Positions 35,717-44,321 are shown, counted from the stretch's first letter. The stretch: DNA of 64,000 bases from Chloroflexota bacterium (GCA_024275635.1 JAJRYT010000139.1:1-64000), one strand, 5' to 3'. Notes: a model not told the origin generated them from the letters alone. Made by a program: numbers and translations.

Positions 35717-37381
35717 TTGAAATTAGGGGCCAATGCCTCGTTAATGTTGGGTAGTTTTGTGGACTTTGAGGCCAGTCTGGAGCCGGAACAAGTGCGGCTG
35801 CCGGGGTCGGTGATTGTTTCTATTGAGAATACGGGCAACGCCACGGCCGATTTCAGCCTTACCGCCCGCGACCGGCAAAGAGCGTTACGGTTTCAGGGGG
35901 AAAAAGGGCGGATTCGTTTACAGCCGGGGCAGATGGCCCATGTGGAGCTTGATCTGGAAATCCGGCAAAAGGGGGGGTTTGGCAGCGGCGAATTGTACCC
36001 GTTTGAGGTGGAAGTAGCTTCTGAGGCTGGCGGCCGGCAGACGTTAACCGGCGAAGTAAGGCCGGGATCATTGATTCCATCTGGGGCGTTGTATGCGCTG
36101 ATATTTGTGGTGACGTTTGCCTGTGTGATTGGCGCGCTGGCGCTGTTATCGAATCGGGATCGACTTGGGGGCGGGGGTGAACCTGCCCTCTCGCCAACAA
36201 GCCTGCTGGCGAATGTCACGGAAACGGCCGTTTCTGCTGCTCAAACCGCTGCTGCCGTCACCAGCCTGCCAGGAACGGCCGTCATCCCCGGCGATGCCGA
36301 TGGCGACGGTCTCAGCGATGCCCAGGAAGCTGTCATTCTGACCGATCCCAACAACCCGGACAGCGATGGCGATGGCCTAAACGATGGCGATGAAGTGTTC
36401 ACGTACTTGAGCAGCCCGCTCAAACGTGATTCTGACGGCGATATTTTGCTGGATGGCGACGAAGTGAACCTTTACGGGACGAATCCTACCTTGCAGGATA
36501 CAGATGGAGACGGCATCCCTGACGGAACAGAATTAACGCAGGGCAGCGACCCGCTGGTGGCTGAAACCGCAACGCCAGGGCCAACGGCAACGGCCGTACC
36601 CACGGAAACGATCCCGCCCAACGCCACGGCGACGGCGACCCCGCTGCCCAGTTTAACGCCAACTATTACCAACACGCCGCCGCCTTCAGCCACCGCCACC
36701 CCAACAGCCACGGCCACGGAAACGGCCGTGCCCACCAACCCCCCTACCTCCACAGAAACGGCCGCTCCCACCGCTACGCCCACCATGACCCCCACCTCCA
36801 CCAATACGCCAATGCCCGCGCCTGTCCTATCCTGTCTGTCCACGCCGCCGGCAATTGATGGCAATTTCCAGGTGACCGAATGGCCGGCCGCGCCGCTTTT
36901 CCAATTCCAGCCGGAGGATGATCTGTCCCGATTAGTACAGGTCTACTTTGGCCGGGACGCGGCCAAACTGTACATGGCCTTTCTCATCAACGACAACTCC
37001 AATGATGCCAGCGATTCACTGCGCTTTTACTTTGACGCCACCAATAATGACGGCGACCCGGATACGTCTGACCGCTACTTCCAAATTGGACGCGATCAAT
37101 CGCAATCCATTTGGGCCGGATCCGGCAGTAATTCCGATGGTAAAAACTGGAATGCCAATTACACTAGCAGCAATTGGACGGCCGCGATCGGCGAACCAGG
37201 CAATAATCAATGGGTGGTGGAATTTGAAGTGACAACGTCTGAGTTGATCGGGTTAGTCAATCCGTTTAGCTTTATGACCCAGGTTGTTTACACTACGGGC
37301 GGGCCGGCGCTCTGGCCGGATAATGCCTCCGGTATTAACCCCGGCAGTTGGCAGGATATCGAGGATGTGGTTTGTCCGTGA
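35717..37381 (+). CDS. Kinase-partner surface protein, C-terminal part
   Basis: In the same frame as the preceding fragment. It has a second Ig-like domain (SLEPEQVRLPGSVIVSIEN) and a transmembrane helix (LYALIFVVTFACVIGALALL, about residue 135). Asp-rich calcium-type repeats (DADGDGLSDAQE, DSDGDGLNDGDE, DTDGDGIPDGTE) follow, then a Thr/Pro spacer of about 100 residues. The C-terminal domain is a beta-sandwich like CBM9/DOMON (AIDGNFQVTEWPAAPLF, then DAAKLYMAFLINDNS). Only a weak TTG (35717) could start it alone, which supports a single original gene. The C-terminal half is predicted to face outside and bind carbohydrate or a similar ligand, with the kinase inside. Confidence 0.7.
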   Translation: MKLGANASLMLGSFVDFEASLEPEQVRLPGSVIVSIENTGNATADFSLTARDRQRALRFQGEKGRIRLQPGQMAHVELDLEIRQKGGFGSGELYPFEVEVASEAGGRQTLTGEVRPGSLIPSGALYALIFVVTFACVIGALALLSNRDRLGGGGEPALSPTSLLANVTETAVSAAQTAAAVTSLPGTAVIPGDADGDGLSDAQEAVILTDPNNPDSDGDGLNDGDEVFTYLSSPLKRDSDGDILLDGDEVNLYGTNPTLQDTDGDGIPDGTELTQGSDPLVAETATPGPTATAVPTETIPPNATATATPLPSLTPTITNTPPPSATATPTATATETAVPTNPPTSTETAAPTATPTMTPTSTNTPMPAPVLSCLSTPPAIDGNFQVTEWPAAPLFQFQPEDDLSRLVQVYFGRDAAKLYMAFLINDNSNDASDSLRFYFDATNNDGDPDTSDRYFQIGRDQSQSIWAGSGSNSDGKNWNANYTSSNWTAAIGEPGNNQWVVEFEVTTSELIGLVNPFSFMTQVVYTTGGPALWPDNASGINPGSWQDIEDVVCP

Positions 37382-37382
37382 G

Positions 37383-37427
37383 GAAGTGGCGGAAGTGACT
37401 AAAGTGACTAAAGTGGCTGAAGTTGGC
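37383..37427 (+). repeat. Five tandem 9-bp repeats
   Basis: Five consecutive units of the form (G/A)AAGTGACT or GAAGTGGCG begin two bases after the stop of the surface protein. The remaining gap to the HD gene (37428-37514) shows no other signal. Confidence 0.75.
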
Positions 37428-37514
37428 GCGTATGATTGATTTTACCCCGTTGCGAAACCAAGAGGCCGCCTTTATCCTATTTGCGGCGGGCTTTACCAAA
37501 CAGGCGCCCCGTTC

Positions 37515-38156
37515 ATGAGGCGGTTTGACCTGGTGCAATTACGCACGCAGTGGGATGATTTGATGGCATTGTTTGATGTGGCAGCCAATCGTTCTGACGC
37601 GGTTTTTGGGGAGTTAGTGGCCAAGTATGAGGAAGACGGCCGTTTCTACCACACCCTGGCCCACATACAAAATGTGTTAGAAGTAATTCAGTCATTAAGT
37701 CCCTACGCGCAGGACTTACCCGCTATTCAGCTTGCCGCCTGGTTCCACGACGCGATTTATGATCCACGAGCGGCCGATAATGAACACCAAAGCGCCCAAT
37801 ACGCCGCCCGCGCCCTCGACTACCTGGGCATTCCCACCGCGACCAGCGCCACCGTACAACGTTTGATTCAAGCCACGACCCATCGCCCCCCCTACCCCGA
37901 CGATATTGATTGTCAGATACTGCTCGATGCTGACCTGGCTACATTTGCATCTGACCACACATTACAGGTGTGGATTGAAGAGGCTATTCGGCAAGAATAT
38001 GCCTTTGTGCCTGAAACCACTTACCGGGAGGGGCGGCGGCGTATTTTGCAGCAGTTTTTGCAGCGCGAGCGTATTTATTATACGGAACTGATGGCTGCCG
38101 CACTAGAAAAACAGGCCCGCCAGAACATCACGAACGCTATTGTCCGGCTTAAATGA
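37515..38156 (+). CDS. HD-superfamily metal-dependent hydrolase
   Basis: The 213-residue protein matches predicted HD phosphohydrolases: Tyr-His in GRFYHTLAHIQNVLEVI (about 43), the HD pair in LAAWFHDAIYDP (about 75) and a further Asp in CQILLDADLATFA (about 138). The HNEH-like DNEHQSAQYA follows the HD pair. The substrate is unknown; relatives act on nucleotides. It is 17 bases upstream of the membrane-protein gene, with which it is probably co-transcribed. Confidence 0.85.
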   Translation: MRRFDLVQLRTQWDDLMALFDVAANRSDAVFGELVAKYEEDGRFYHTLAHIQNVLEVIQSLSPYAQDLPAIQLAAWFHDAIYDPRAADNEHQSAQYAARALDYLGIPTATSATVQRLIQATTHRPPYPDDIDCQILLDADLATFASDHTLQVWIEEAIRQEYAFVPETTYREGRRRILQQFLQRERIYYTELMAAALEKQARQNITNAIVRLK

Positions 38157-38172
38157 ATAGGCAGCCTCGTTT

Positions 38173-39984
38173 ATGACCCCAATTTCAGGCACACACGACC
38201 AAACTGTTCCCAACACCCCTAAGACACTTTCGGGGATTCAACATGGCTTACAGGCCGGGCTGCGGCGCGATGGTTTGGTCATCCTGCTTTATGGCTTGGC
38301 AACACTAATCATGACCTACCCGCTGGTTTTTAAGCTGGGCCAGGAATGGCTGGGATCTTACGATGCCGATACGTTTGTCAAGTTGTGGGATAATTATTGG
38401 CTGTCGAACCTTTTGTCCACGAGTCAGTCCCCCTTTTACACCACTGCTCTTTTTTACCCGACGGGGCTTGACCTCTCGTTCCACAGCATCAGTTGGGCAG
38501 TGTCTGGCTTTTCCTGGCTGATAACCCCGCTCCTGGGTCGGATTGATGCGTATAACATCACGATTTTGCTGGCTGTCTTTATAACGGCTTATGCCGGTTA
38601 TTTGCTTGTTCAATCGCTGGTGTCGCACCGCGCGGCGGCCTGGTTGGGCGGCGCTGTTTACAGCTTCGCCCCCTACCACATGGCGCATACCGGCGGACAT
38701 CCTGATTTGGTTCATTTAGCGCCCGTACCTTTGGCGGTATTGTTCCTCACGGTTGCGTTGACTCGTTCGAGCAAGCGAGCAGCTTTGGGCGGAGCGTTGG
38801 CGGTGGGGGCGGCGGCGCTGATCAGCCTGTATATCATGGATTTTACGCTGCTGACGCTGGTCCCAGTTTTTATTTTCCTGGCCCTGGAACAGGGCAGATG
38901 GCGACGGCGGCGGTTTTGGGTAACGGCCGTTCTCTTTGCCAGCTTCTCTTTGCTGTTTCTATTACCGCGCCTTTACCCCATCTTCCGCAACCCGAACACG
39001 CTTTCCTACGCCATCGAATCAAAATACGCTGCCGATCAGGGGCAAACAGATTTGCTGGCTTACGTCATCCCTTCGCGGCATAATCCCTTGTTTGCCCCCT
39101 TTGTTGATGCGATCGCCGCTCGCTTCAACATGAACCGGAAATGGCCTGCTTACCTGGGCGTGGCCCCGATCCTCTTAACCGGCCTGGCTTTAACCGGACG
39201 CAAGCAGCGCCGGTTGGCTCTCTTTTGGTCTGGCGTTGGCGTGCTGTTTGTTTTACTCAGCCTGGGAACTGTGCTGCAATTTAACGGCGAGGCATATGAA
39301 GGGGTCGTGATGCCGGCGCGTTATCTAGCCTGGTTTCCGCCGATTCGCGCGGTGGCCCGGCCTGATTTCTTTGTGCTGGGCGCGCTGCTGCCGCTGGCTG
39401 TCTGTGTTGCTTTGGGTTTGGAGCGCTGGCTGGATGCCTGGGCCGGTAAGAAACGGGCGCGGGTCTGGCTGCCCGTTTTGCTCTCGATCTGGCTGTTATT
39501 TGAATATTGGAATGGCCCCTATCCGGGCGCGCCGGCAGCCGTCAATCCTTTTTACCAGCAGTTGGCGAGCCAAACTGAAGATTTTGCCTTGATTGAGCTG
39601 CCGATGGGTCGGCAGCCGTCGAAGCCGTATGTGTATTACCAGACGGTTCATCACAAGCCGATTGTGGAAGGGTTGAGCGCCCGCACGCCGGCCGGATCGT
39701 ACCGATACATCACTCAAAATGAACTGTTGTTAGCCTGGCGACACCAAACGGCGCTGGATTGCAACGTGATGCCGGATGATGTTATCCGGGCGCAGATCGA
39801 GCGGCTTATGGCCGATGATTTTCGTTATGTTCTGGTTCATTACCCACAGGGCGGGTCTGTGCCGGATGCGTTTGCCGGGTATTTAACGGCCGTTCCCGCT
39901 TACCGTGATGATACGCTGGCCGCCTATGCGCTGGCCGATTTATACGCCAATCTGCCCTGTGAGGGCGAACCAGCGGCCAAATAA
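38173..39984 (+). CDS. Polytopic membrane protein, GT-C-like
   Basis: The 603-residue protein has about ten hydrophobic helices from residue 30 to 440. An early loop reads GSYDADTFVKLWDNYW (about 57), and an acidic residue near the end of the first helix pair is typical of GT-C lipid-linked glycosyltransferases. A soluble C-terminal part (about 450-603) follows. It looks like the YfhO/Alg-type family, but I see no decisive motif and call the enzyme class only tentatively. The downstream acyltransferase gene begins 13 bases after its stop, so the two may decorate the same surface polymer. It carries ACGGCCGT at 38929 and 39888. Confidence 0.65.
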   Translation: MTPISGTHDQTVPNTPKTLSGIQHGLQAGLRRDGLVILLYGLATLIMTYPLVFKLGQEWLGSYDADTFVKLWDNYWLSNLLSTSQSPFYTTALFYPTGLDLSFHSISWAVSGFSWLITPLLGRIDAYNITILLAVFITAYAGYLLVQSLVSHRAAAWLGGAVYSFAPYHMAHTGGHPDLVHLAPVPLAVLFLTVALTRSSKRAALGGALAVGAAALISLYIMDFTLLTLVPVFIFLALEQGRWRRRRFWVTAVLFASFSLLFLLPRLYPIFRNPNTLSYAIESKYAADQGQTDLLAYVIPSRHNPLFAPFVDAIAARFNMNRKWPAYLGVAPILLTGLALTGRKQRRLALFWSGVGVLFVLLSLGTVLQFNGEAYEGVVMPARYLAWFPPIRAVARPDFFVLGALLPLAVCVALGLERWLDAWAGKKRARVWLPVLLSIWLLFEYWNGPYPGAPAAVNPFYQQLASQTEDFALIELPMGRQPSKPYVYYQTVHHKPIVEGLSARTPAGSYRYITQNELLLAWRHQTALDCNVMPDDVIRAQIERLMADDFRYVLVHYPQGGSVPDAFAGYLTAVPAYRDDTLAAYALADLYANLPCEGEPAAK

Positions 39985-39997
39985 CTGGGAAAAGCTT

Positions 39998-41200
39998 TTG
40001 AAAGATACAATTAACAAACTGCCACGTCGTTTATATTCGCTTGATGTCATCAGGGGCATTGCCGCGCTCAGTGTTGTTTTTTGGCATTGGCAGCATTTCT
40101 TTTTTAATGGGACGGTAAACGGCCGTATTGATAAAGCCACCCAGCCGCTGTACCCCCTGTTTTTTTTATTCTACGAAAGAGGGCGGTTGGCCGTTGAATT
40201 CTTCTTCTCTTTATCCGGTTTCATTTTCTTTTGGCTGTATGCCCGGCGTGTCAGCCATAAAGAAATAAGCGCCTGGGATTTTTCCGTCTTGCGCTTTTCA
40301 CGACTGTACCCCCTGCACTTGATAACTTTGCTCATCGTGTTGGCCGGCCAGCAGTTTATCCGCTATCGAACCGGCTCCTTCTTCGTCTATCCCAAGAACG
40401 ACCTCTATCATTTTATATTGCAGATTTTCTTCGCCTCCAATTGGGGCCTGGAACGCGGCTTTTCCTTCAATGCGCCCATCTGGTCTGTCTCCATCGAAGT
40501 GCTGCTTTATGTCATCTTTTTCATAGTATGTCGCAAACTACCCATCCGTATGCCACTATTGTTCCTATTGACGGCCGTTGGTTTTGGACTGACGGGCATC
40601 TTTACACGGTTGGGCCGGGGGATGTTTTCCTTCTTTATTGGCGGGATGGTTTATCTGGTTTACCTGAAACTGGTTGAGAAAAATCGGCTGGCGGCCTGGC
40701 TCAGACCACTGGTGGTCGTGACTCTGTTGGGATGGGCTGTGACTGTTCTGGATATGAGAATTAGCTTTATCCGGCCGGCATTTTTGGAAGTGGCCCAACC
40801 GCTGCTCACCTTCAACGGGTACGATTACGCATCCTGGATCGCCCAGCTTTTTTATGATCGGTTGGCAACGGGCATTTTGTTTCCGTTAACCATCCTGGCG
40901 CTTGTGGCTGTCGAAACGCAGCGGGGACACCTGGGTCAACGAGTCGCTTTCCTGGGTAATCTCAGCTATTCGTCATACCTGCTGCATTTTCCGTTACAAA
41001 TGCTCTTCTTTATCATCATTGGGCTGGCGGGGGTGGACAACTCGTTCTTTTACAGCCCGTTTTCACTGCTTTTGTTTTTTGCGATTTTGGTGACGCTCTC
41101 GTTAATGAGTTACCGGTTTTGGGAAGCTCCCGCCCAACAAGCTTTAAGAAACCGGCTGCTTTCGGTCAGGTACAAACGCCCTGGATTAACCAAGAAGTAA
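39998..41200 (+). CDS. Acyltransferase family 3 membrane protein
   Basis: The 400-residue protein is an OafA-type acyltransferase that transfers acetyl or longer acyl groups to surface glycans. It begins with the typical LYSLDVIRGIAALSVVFWHW, where the final His is catalytic. About ten helices follow, with RLYPLHLITL near residue 105 and the C-terminal SYSSYLLHFPLQMLF. No in-frame ATG lies in a sensible place: longer frames from 39905 overlap the preceding gene. I therefore use TTG 39998, although its ribosome site is weak. A strong palindrome (41247-41313) follows 46 bases after the stop. Confidence 0.82.
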   Translation: MKDTINKLPRRLYSLDVIRGIAALSVVFWHWQHFFFNGTVNGRIDKATQPLYPLFFLFYERGRLAVEFFFSLSGFIFFWLYARRVSHKEISAWDFSVLRFSRLYPLHLITLLIVLAGQQFIRYRTGSFFVYPKNDLYHFILQIFFASNWGLERGFSFNAPIWSVSIEVLLYVIFFIVCRKLPIRMPLLFLLTAVGFGLTGIFTRLGRGMFSFFIGGMVYLVYLKLVEKNRLAAWLRPLVVVTLLGWAVTVLDMRISFIRPAFLEVAQPLLTFNGYDYASWIAQLFYDRLATGILFPLTILALVAVETQRGHLGQRVAFLGNLSYSSYLLHFPLQMLFFIIIGLAGVDNSFFYSPFSLLLFFAILVTLSLMSYRFWEAPAQQALRNRLLSVRYKRPGLTKK

Positions 41201-41246
41201 TTACTCGGTTTGCCCACAAAATGTGCGTTATGTGCGTTAATTTTTT

Positions 41247-41313
41247 GCCACGAATTTCACGAATTACACGAATTAAAACCGTCTAAATTCGTGTAATTCG
41301 TGAAATTCGTGGC
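41247..41313. terminator. Perfect 28-bp-arm palindrome between convergent genes
   Basis: Arms starting GCCACGAATTTCACGAATTA are perfectly complementary over 28 bases around an 11-base loop. It lies between the convergent acyltransferase and homoserine dehydrogenase genes, so it probably ends both transcripts. It belongs to the AATTCGTG repeat family of this window (33973, 42489, 62475). Confidence 0.75.
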
Positions 41314-41353
41314 AGGGATTTTTGATTGCGGCTTTGCCACGTTATGTAATTAC

Positions 41354-42448
41354 CTAAAATTGCCCCTCGCGCACCAGGTCAATCATGTCGCCCAGCACCC
41401 CGGCGGCGGTCATTTCCACGCCGGCCCCTTTGCCCCCGATGAGCAGCGGTTCGTCGTGGTAACGGCCGCTTCTGAAACTGATGTATTTCAAATTTGCCAG
41501 CGGGCTGTTGGCGGGGATCGCTTTCAGGCCCACCGTGCCGCGCCCGGCTTCCAGTTCGGCCACGTAACGCAGGACATCGCCTTCAGCGGCGGCGGCTTCC
41601 ACCCGTTGGCGCATCGGTTCATCGAGGACGGCCGTTTCCCGCATAAATTCGGCCACAGACAACGCCGCCATCGCTGCCGGGTAAAGCGATTCGACCACAA
41701 TATCTGCCGCTTCCAGCGGCCAGCCTGCCATCCGTCCCAAAATCATTACCTTGCGTATTACATCCTGCCCGCCCAAATCTTCGCGCGGGTCCGGTTCCGT
41801 AAAGCCGTTCGTTTTCGCCTGGGCCACCGCCTGCGAAAACGACACACCCTGGTCTAGCTGGCCGCAAATAAAGCCCAACGTGCCGCTCAACTGCCCTTCA
41901 ATCCGATAAATGGGATCATTCGTATCCAGCAGAGTGCGCAGTGTGGCGATAACCGGCTGGCCGCCGCCGACGGTAGATTCGTGCCGGATGCGGGGATGGT
42001 TGAAATAATTCTGGGCCGTTTCCCAGGGGCCGGCGAGCGCCTTTTTGTTCGCCAGGACGACGCCGTAGCCAAGCTGCAGGGCGCGGTCTATGATTGGTTC
42101 CATGCCCGCCTGGGCGGTGACATCCACGACAATCACGTTTTCCAGTTCGGCGGCGGGGGCAAAGTCAAGAATATCACGGTTCGACGGCCGTTCCCCGCTA
42201 ATTCTCGTTTGACGTCCCGATTCCGGGTTGGCCGGCAAGCCCATCTGTTTCGCTTCGATGATGCCCAATAACTGGGCGTCGCTCAACCCTTCCGGCTCCC
42301 AGGCCAGACTTTTGCGGTCGGCAGCTGCGACCACGTCGAATTGAATTTGATTACGGACGGCGGTGGCAAGACGGCCGTTTACAATCTGCCGCAGCAGCGC
42401 CTGCCCTACGCCCCCTACGCCAAAAACAATCACCGGAACCCGCTTCAT
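41354..42448 (-). CDS. hom: Homoserine dehydrogenase
   Basis: The enzyme reduces aspartate semialdehyde to homoserine on the way to threonine and methionine. The 364-residue protein has the NAD(P) motif VFGVGGVGQALLRQI (about residue 10), VIVVDVTAQAGMEP (about 105), catalytic-site VVLANKKALAGP (about 130) and the signature GFTEPDPREDLGGQDVIRKV (about 217). No ACT domain follows, so feedback inhibition by that route is not expected. The final part, IGGKGAGVEMTAAGVLGD, is usual. It is preceded by a promoter, an 18-codon leader and a terminator (42552-42758), which points to transcription attenuation. It lies far from other threonine-pathway genes in this window. Confidence 0.93.
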   Translation of the reverse strand: MKRVPVIVFGVGGVGQALLRQIVNGRLATAVRNQIQFDVVAAADRKSLAWEPEGLSDAQLLGIIEAKQMGLPANPESGRQTRISGERPSNRDILDFAPAAELENVIVVDVTAQAGMEPIIDRALQLGYGVVLANKKALAGPWETAQNYFNHPRIRHESTVGGGQPVIATLRTLLDTNDPIYRIEGQLSGTLGFICGQLDQGVSFSQAVAQAKTNGFTEPDPREDLGGQDVIRKVMILGRMAGWPLEAADIVVESLYPAAMAALSVAEFMRETAVLDEPMRQRVEAAAAEGDVLRYVAELEAGRGTVGLKAIPANSPLANLKYISFRSGRYHDEPLLIGGKGAGVEMTAAGVLGDMIDLVREGQF

Positions 42449-42488
42449 GACATTATTCCCCTAACCTGGATAAACCAGAAAAGATTCC

Positions 42489-42537
42489 GACACGAATTAC
42501 ACAAATGAGGACTGTGTTAATTCGTGAAATTCGTGTC
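42489..42537. repeat. AATTCGTG palindromic repeat, copy 3
   Basis: Arms GACACGAATT (42489-42498) and AATTCGTGTC (42528-42537), with an extra AATTCGTG inside. It is between the hom terminator and the hom start codon. Confidence 0.7.
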
Positions 42538-42551
42538 AAAATTCTTGTACT

Positions 42552-42587
42552 AAAAACCAAAGACCCCGTCCAAAAACGAGGCCTTTG
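42552..42587 (-). terminator. Intrinsic terminator/attenuator in the hom leader
   Basis: On the minus strand CAAAGGCCTCGT (42587-42576) pairs with ACGGGGTCTTTG (42569-42558). The stem is 12 bp with two G-U pairs, and the loop is six bases. The T-run TTTTT follows at 42556-42552. It stands between the leader peptide and hom on the hom strand. Confidence 0.8.
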
Positions 42588-42589
42588 TT

Positions 42590-42636
42590 GCACCGTAGCG
42601 CTTACTCACTCATCCGAGGAGGCTGCGCTACGGTGC
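42590..42636 (-). promoter_or_regulatory. Hairpin overlapping the leader-peptide stop
   Basis: Arms GCACCGTAGCGC and GCGCTACGGTGC, complementary over 12 bases, flank a 23-base loop. The first arm on the minus strand is inside leader codons 8-11 and the second begins immediately after its TAA. A ribosome in this region would prevent pairing. Confidence 0.75.
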
Positions 42637-42658
42637 GTTTAGATAAATTACTATCCAT
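42602..42658 (-). CDS. 18-residue leader peptide upstream of hom
   Basis: The reading frame is ATG 42658 to TAA 42602 and encodes MDSNLSKRTVAQPPRMSE. A near-perfect Shine-Dalgarno (AAGGAGG, about 42667-42673) lies eight bases before it. It has only one Thr and two Met, and no run of regulatory codons like those of the E. coli thr leader. It is flanked by a strong promoter and by an intrinsic terminator, so it may control hom by ribosome position. Alternatively it could be a free-standing small gene that ends at that terminator. Confidence 0.65.
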   Translation of the reverse strand: MDSNLSKRTVAQPPRMSE

Positions 42659-42729
42659 AAGCACCACCTCCTTTGCGTTAAAAGATAGCGGCGCAGCCAA
42701 TGGCTGCCAATCAATGAAATGATGGCTGC

Positions 42730-42758
42730 ATTATGGCATACCGGCGCAGCAATGTCAA
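42730..42758 (-). promoter_or_regulatory. Sigma-70 promoter for hom leader
   Basis: TTGACA (42758-42753) and CATAAT (42735-42730) on the minus strand, with a 17-base spacer. Start would be near 42723, giving about 64 bases before the leader ATG. That stretch contains a small hairpin GCAGCC-ATT-GGCTGC at 42693-42707. Confidence 0.8.
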
Positions 42759-42984
42759 CCACCCGTATTCTATTGGGTGGCCGGATTTTTTGTTGATTAG
42801 GAAAATAGCCGGAAAAGTATAGGAGGCAAAATAAAGTGACAACCCAGAGGAAGTGGGCCAGTTTGTTTCAACAAGCCAGTGACCAAGTAAGCAGTTAGCG
42901 GCCAAAACATCCGCGGGCAAATTTTACCGAGATCGAGAACACAGTTGACGAGGAACTTGCCCCAATGCAACCTGTTTTTGCTGC

Positions 42985-43407
42985 TTATTGGCAGTCAGGG
43001 CAACGGCCGTATACCTCCAACAAATGGCTTTCTATCTGAAACTGGAAACGGCCGCAAACCATCTGCTCAATCTCGCTCAACACACAATCATCAAACTCGA
43101 TCACTTTATGGCAGACCGAACAAACCAGGTGATGGTGATGGCCGGCGTCCATCAAGATGTAGTGGGCGGCGCCTGTGCCTTGATAAACCGGGCGAATCAA
43201 TCCCAAGCCGCTTAACAAATCCAGCGTGCGGTACACGGTCATACGGCCTACGCCCGGCGCTTTTTCCCGCACTAAGGCGGCCAGATCATCGGCGGTGACA
43301 TGCCCGCCGCTGCTGGTTAACACCTGCAAAATGGCCCGGCGCGAGGCCGTTAAACGGTAGCCTTGTTCTTGTAACGCCGCGCTCAAACCGGCCAATAGGT
43401 CGCTCAT
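42985..43407 (-). CDS. zur: Fur-family regulator, probably Zur
   Basis: The 140-residue protein has the Fur winged-helix (LTASRRAILQVLTSSGGHV, then RMTVYRTLDLLSGLGLI) and a dimerisation domain with metal ligands HHHHLVCSVC (about residues 91-99) and CPDC at the end. The two CxxC pairs form the structural zinc site. It ends the znuA-znuC-znuB-zur run (order of transcription), so zinc is the likely signal and those genes the targets. A palindrome overlapping the znuA promoter (46277-46293) is the candidate operator. The 326-base gap downstream to the hom promoter holds no gene. Confidence 0.87.
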   Translation of the reverse strand: MSDLLAGLSAALQEQGYRLTASRRAILQVLTSSGGHVTADDLAALVREKAPGVGRMTVYRTLDLLSGLGLIRPVYQGTGAAHYILMDAGHHHHLVCSVCHKVIEFDDCVLSEIEQMVCGRFQFQIESHLLEVYGRCPDCQ

Positions 43408-43432
43408 TTTTCAACCAATCTCGCGTCATGAA

Positions 43433-44266
43433 TCATGCTTTGCGCCACATGATTCCCCGCCCTGGGGCAAACAAGAAGACGAGAACAAAAACGGCCGTCG
43501 CCACCAACACAATCGCCGGACCGGAAGCAATATCCAAATAATAAGACGCATATAAGCCGGTCACACTGGATAATGTGCCGATCACGGCCGCAATCGCCAT
43601 CATAGATGGCAGGCGGCGCGTCAATAACGAGGCCGCCGCCGCCGGCGTCACTAGCATCGCCATCATCAGGGCGATCCCCACAACCTGCAAGGAGACGACA
43701 ATGGTGACAGCGATTAGCGCCAGGAGTAGATAGCGCAGGAAGTTGGCCGGTAAGCGCAAGGTTGTCGCCAGCGCCGGATCGAAGGAGATGACGAGGAATT
43801 CCTTGTAAAAAAGCAAAATGGCGAGCAGGACAAATGCGCCCAGAACGGCCGTCACCCACAAGTCGGCCGTAGACACGCCCAGCAGGTTGCCGAATAGGAA
43901 ATGAGCCAGGTCAACGGTGTAGTTGCCCGTGGCCGACAGCATGGCTACGCCCAGGGCAAATGCGCCGGCAAAAATGACGCCGATGGCGGTATCCTCCTTC
44001 ATCATGCCCTGGCTGCTAAGCGCGCCGATGCCTAAGGCGGTCAATAGGCCCATTGCCAATGCGCCCACGGCCAGCGGCCAACCAAACAGGAAAGCGACCA
44101 CGACGCCCGGCAAAATGGTATGGGCCAGCGCGTCGCCGAAGAAGGCCATGCCCCGCAAAATGACGTAGGTTCCGAACACGGACCCCACCACGCCAACGAC
44201 CATCGCCGCCAGCAAAGCGCGAACAATAAAACTGTATTGGAGCGGTTCAATTAGCCAGGTTAACAT
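43433..44266 (-). CDS. znuB: Zinc/metal ABC transporter permease
   Basis: ZnuB-type permeases carry metal ions inward. The 277-residue protein has about eight hydrophobic helices, from IVRALLAAMVVGVVGSVFG to GPAIVLVATAVFVLVFLF, and the family motif ILRGMAFFGDALAHTILPGV (about residue 38). It lies downstream of the ATPase gene and 25 bases before the Fur-family gene. Metal identity (Zn rather than Mn) is inferred from the neighbours. It contains ACGGCCGT at 43490 and 43844. Confidence 0.9.
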   Translation of the reverse strand: MLTWLIEPLQYSFIVRALLAAMVVGVVGSVFGTYVILRGMAFFGDALAHTILPGVVVAFLFGWPLAVGALAMGLLTALGIGALSSQGMMKEDTAIGVIFAGAFALGVAMLSATGNYTVDLAHFLFGNLLGVSTADLWVTAVLGAFVLLAILLFYKEFLVISFDPALATTLRLPANFLRYLLLALIAVTIVVSLQVVGIALMMAMLVTPAAAASLLTRRLPSMMAIAAVIGTLSSVTGLYASYYLDIASGPAIVLVATAVFVLVFLFAPGRGIMWRKA

Positions 44267-44321
44267 AGTTCAAGTTTGCAAGCGGGCAAGCGGCAAGTCG
44301 CCTCTGTACCCCATCACCTCT

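Noticed and set aside
41300-41857. Open frame of 185 codons opposite hom
   Set aside because: It starts inside the 28-bp palindrome and runs antisense to a clear dehydrogenase.
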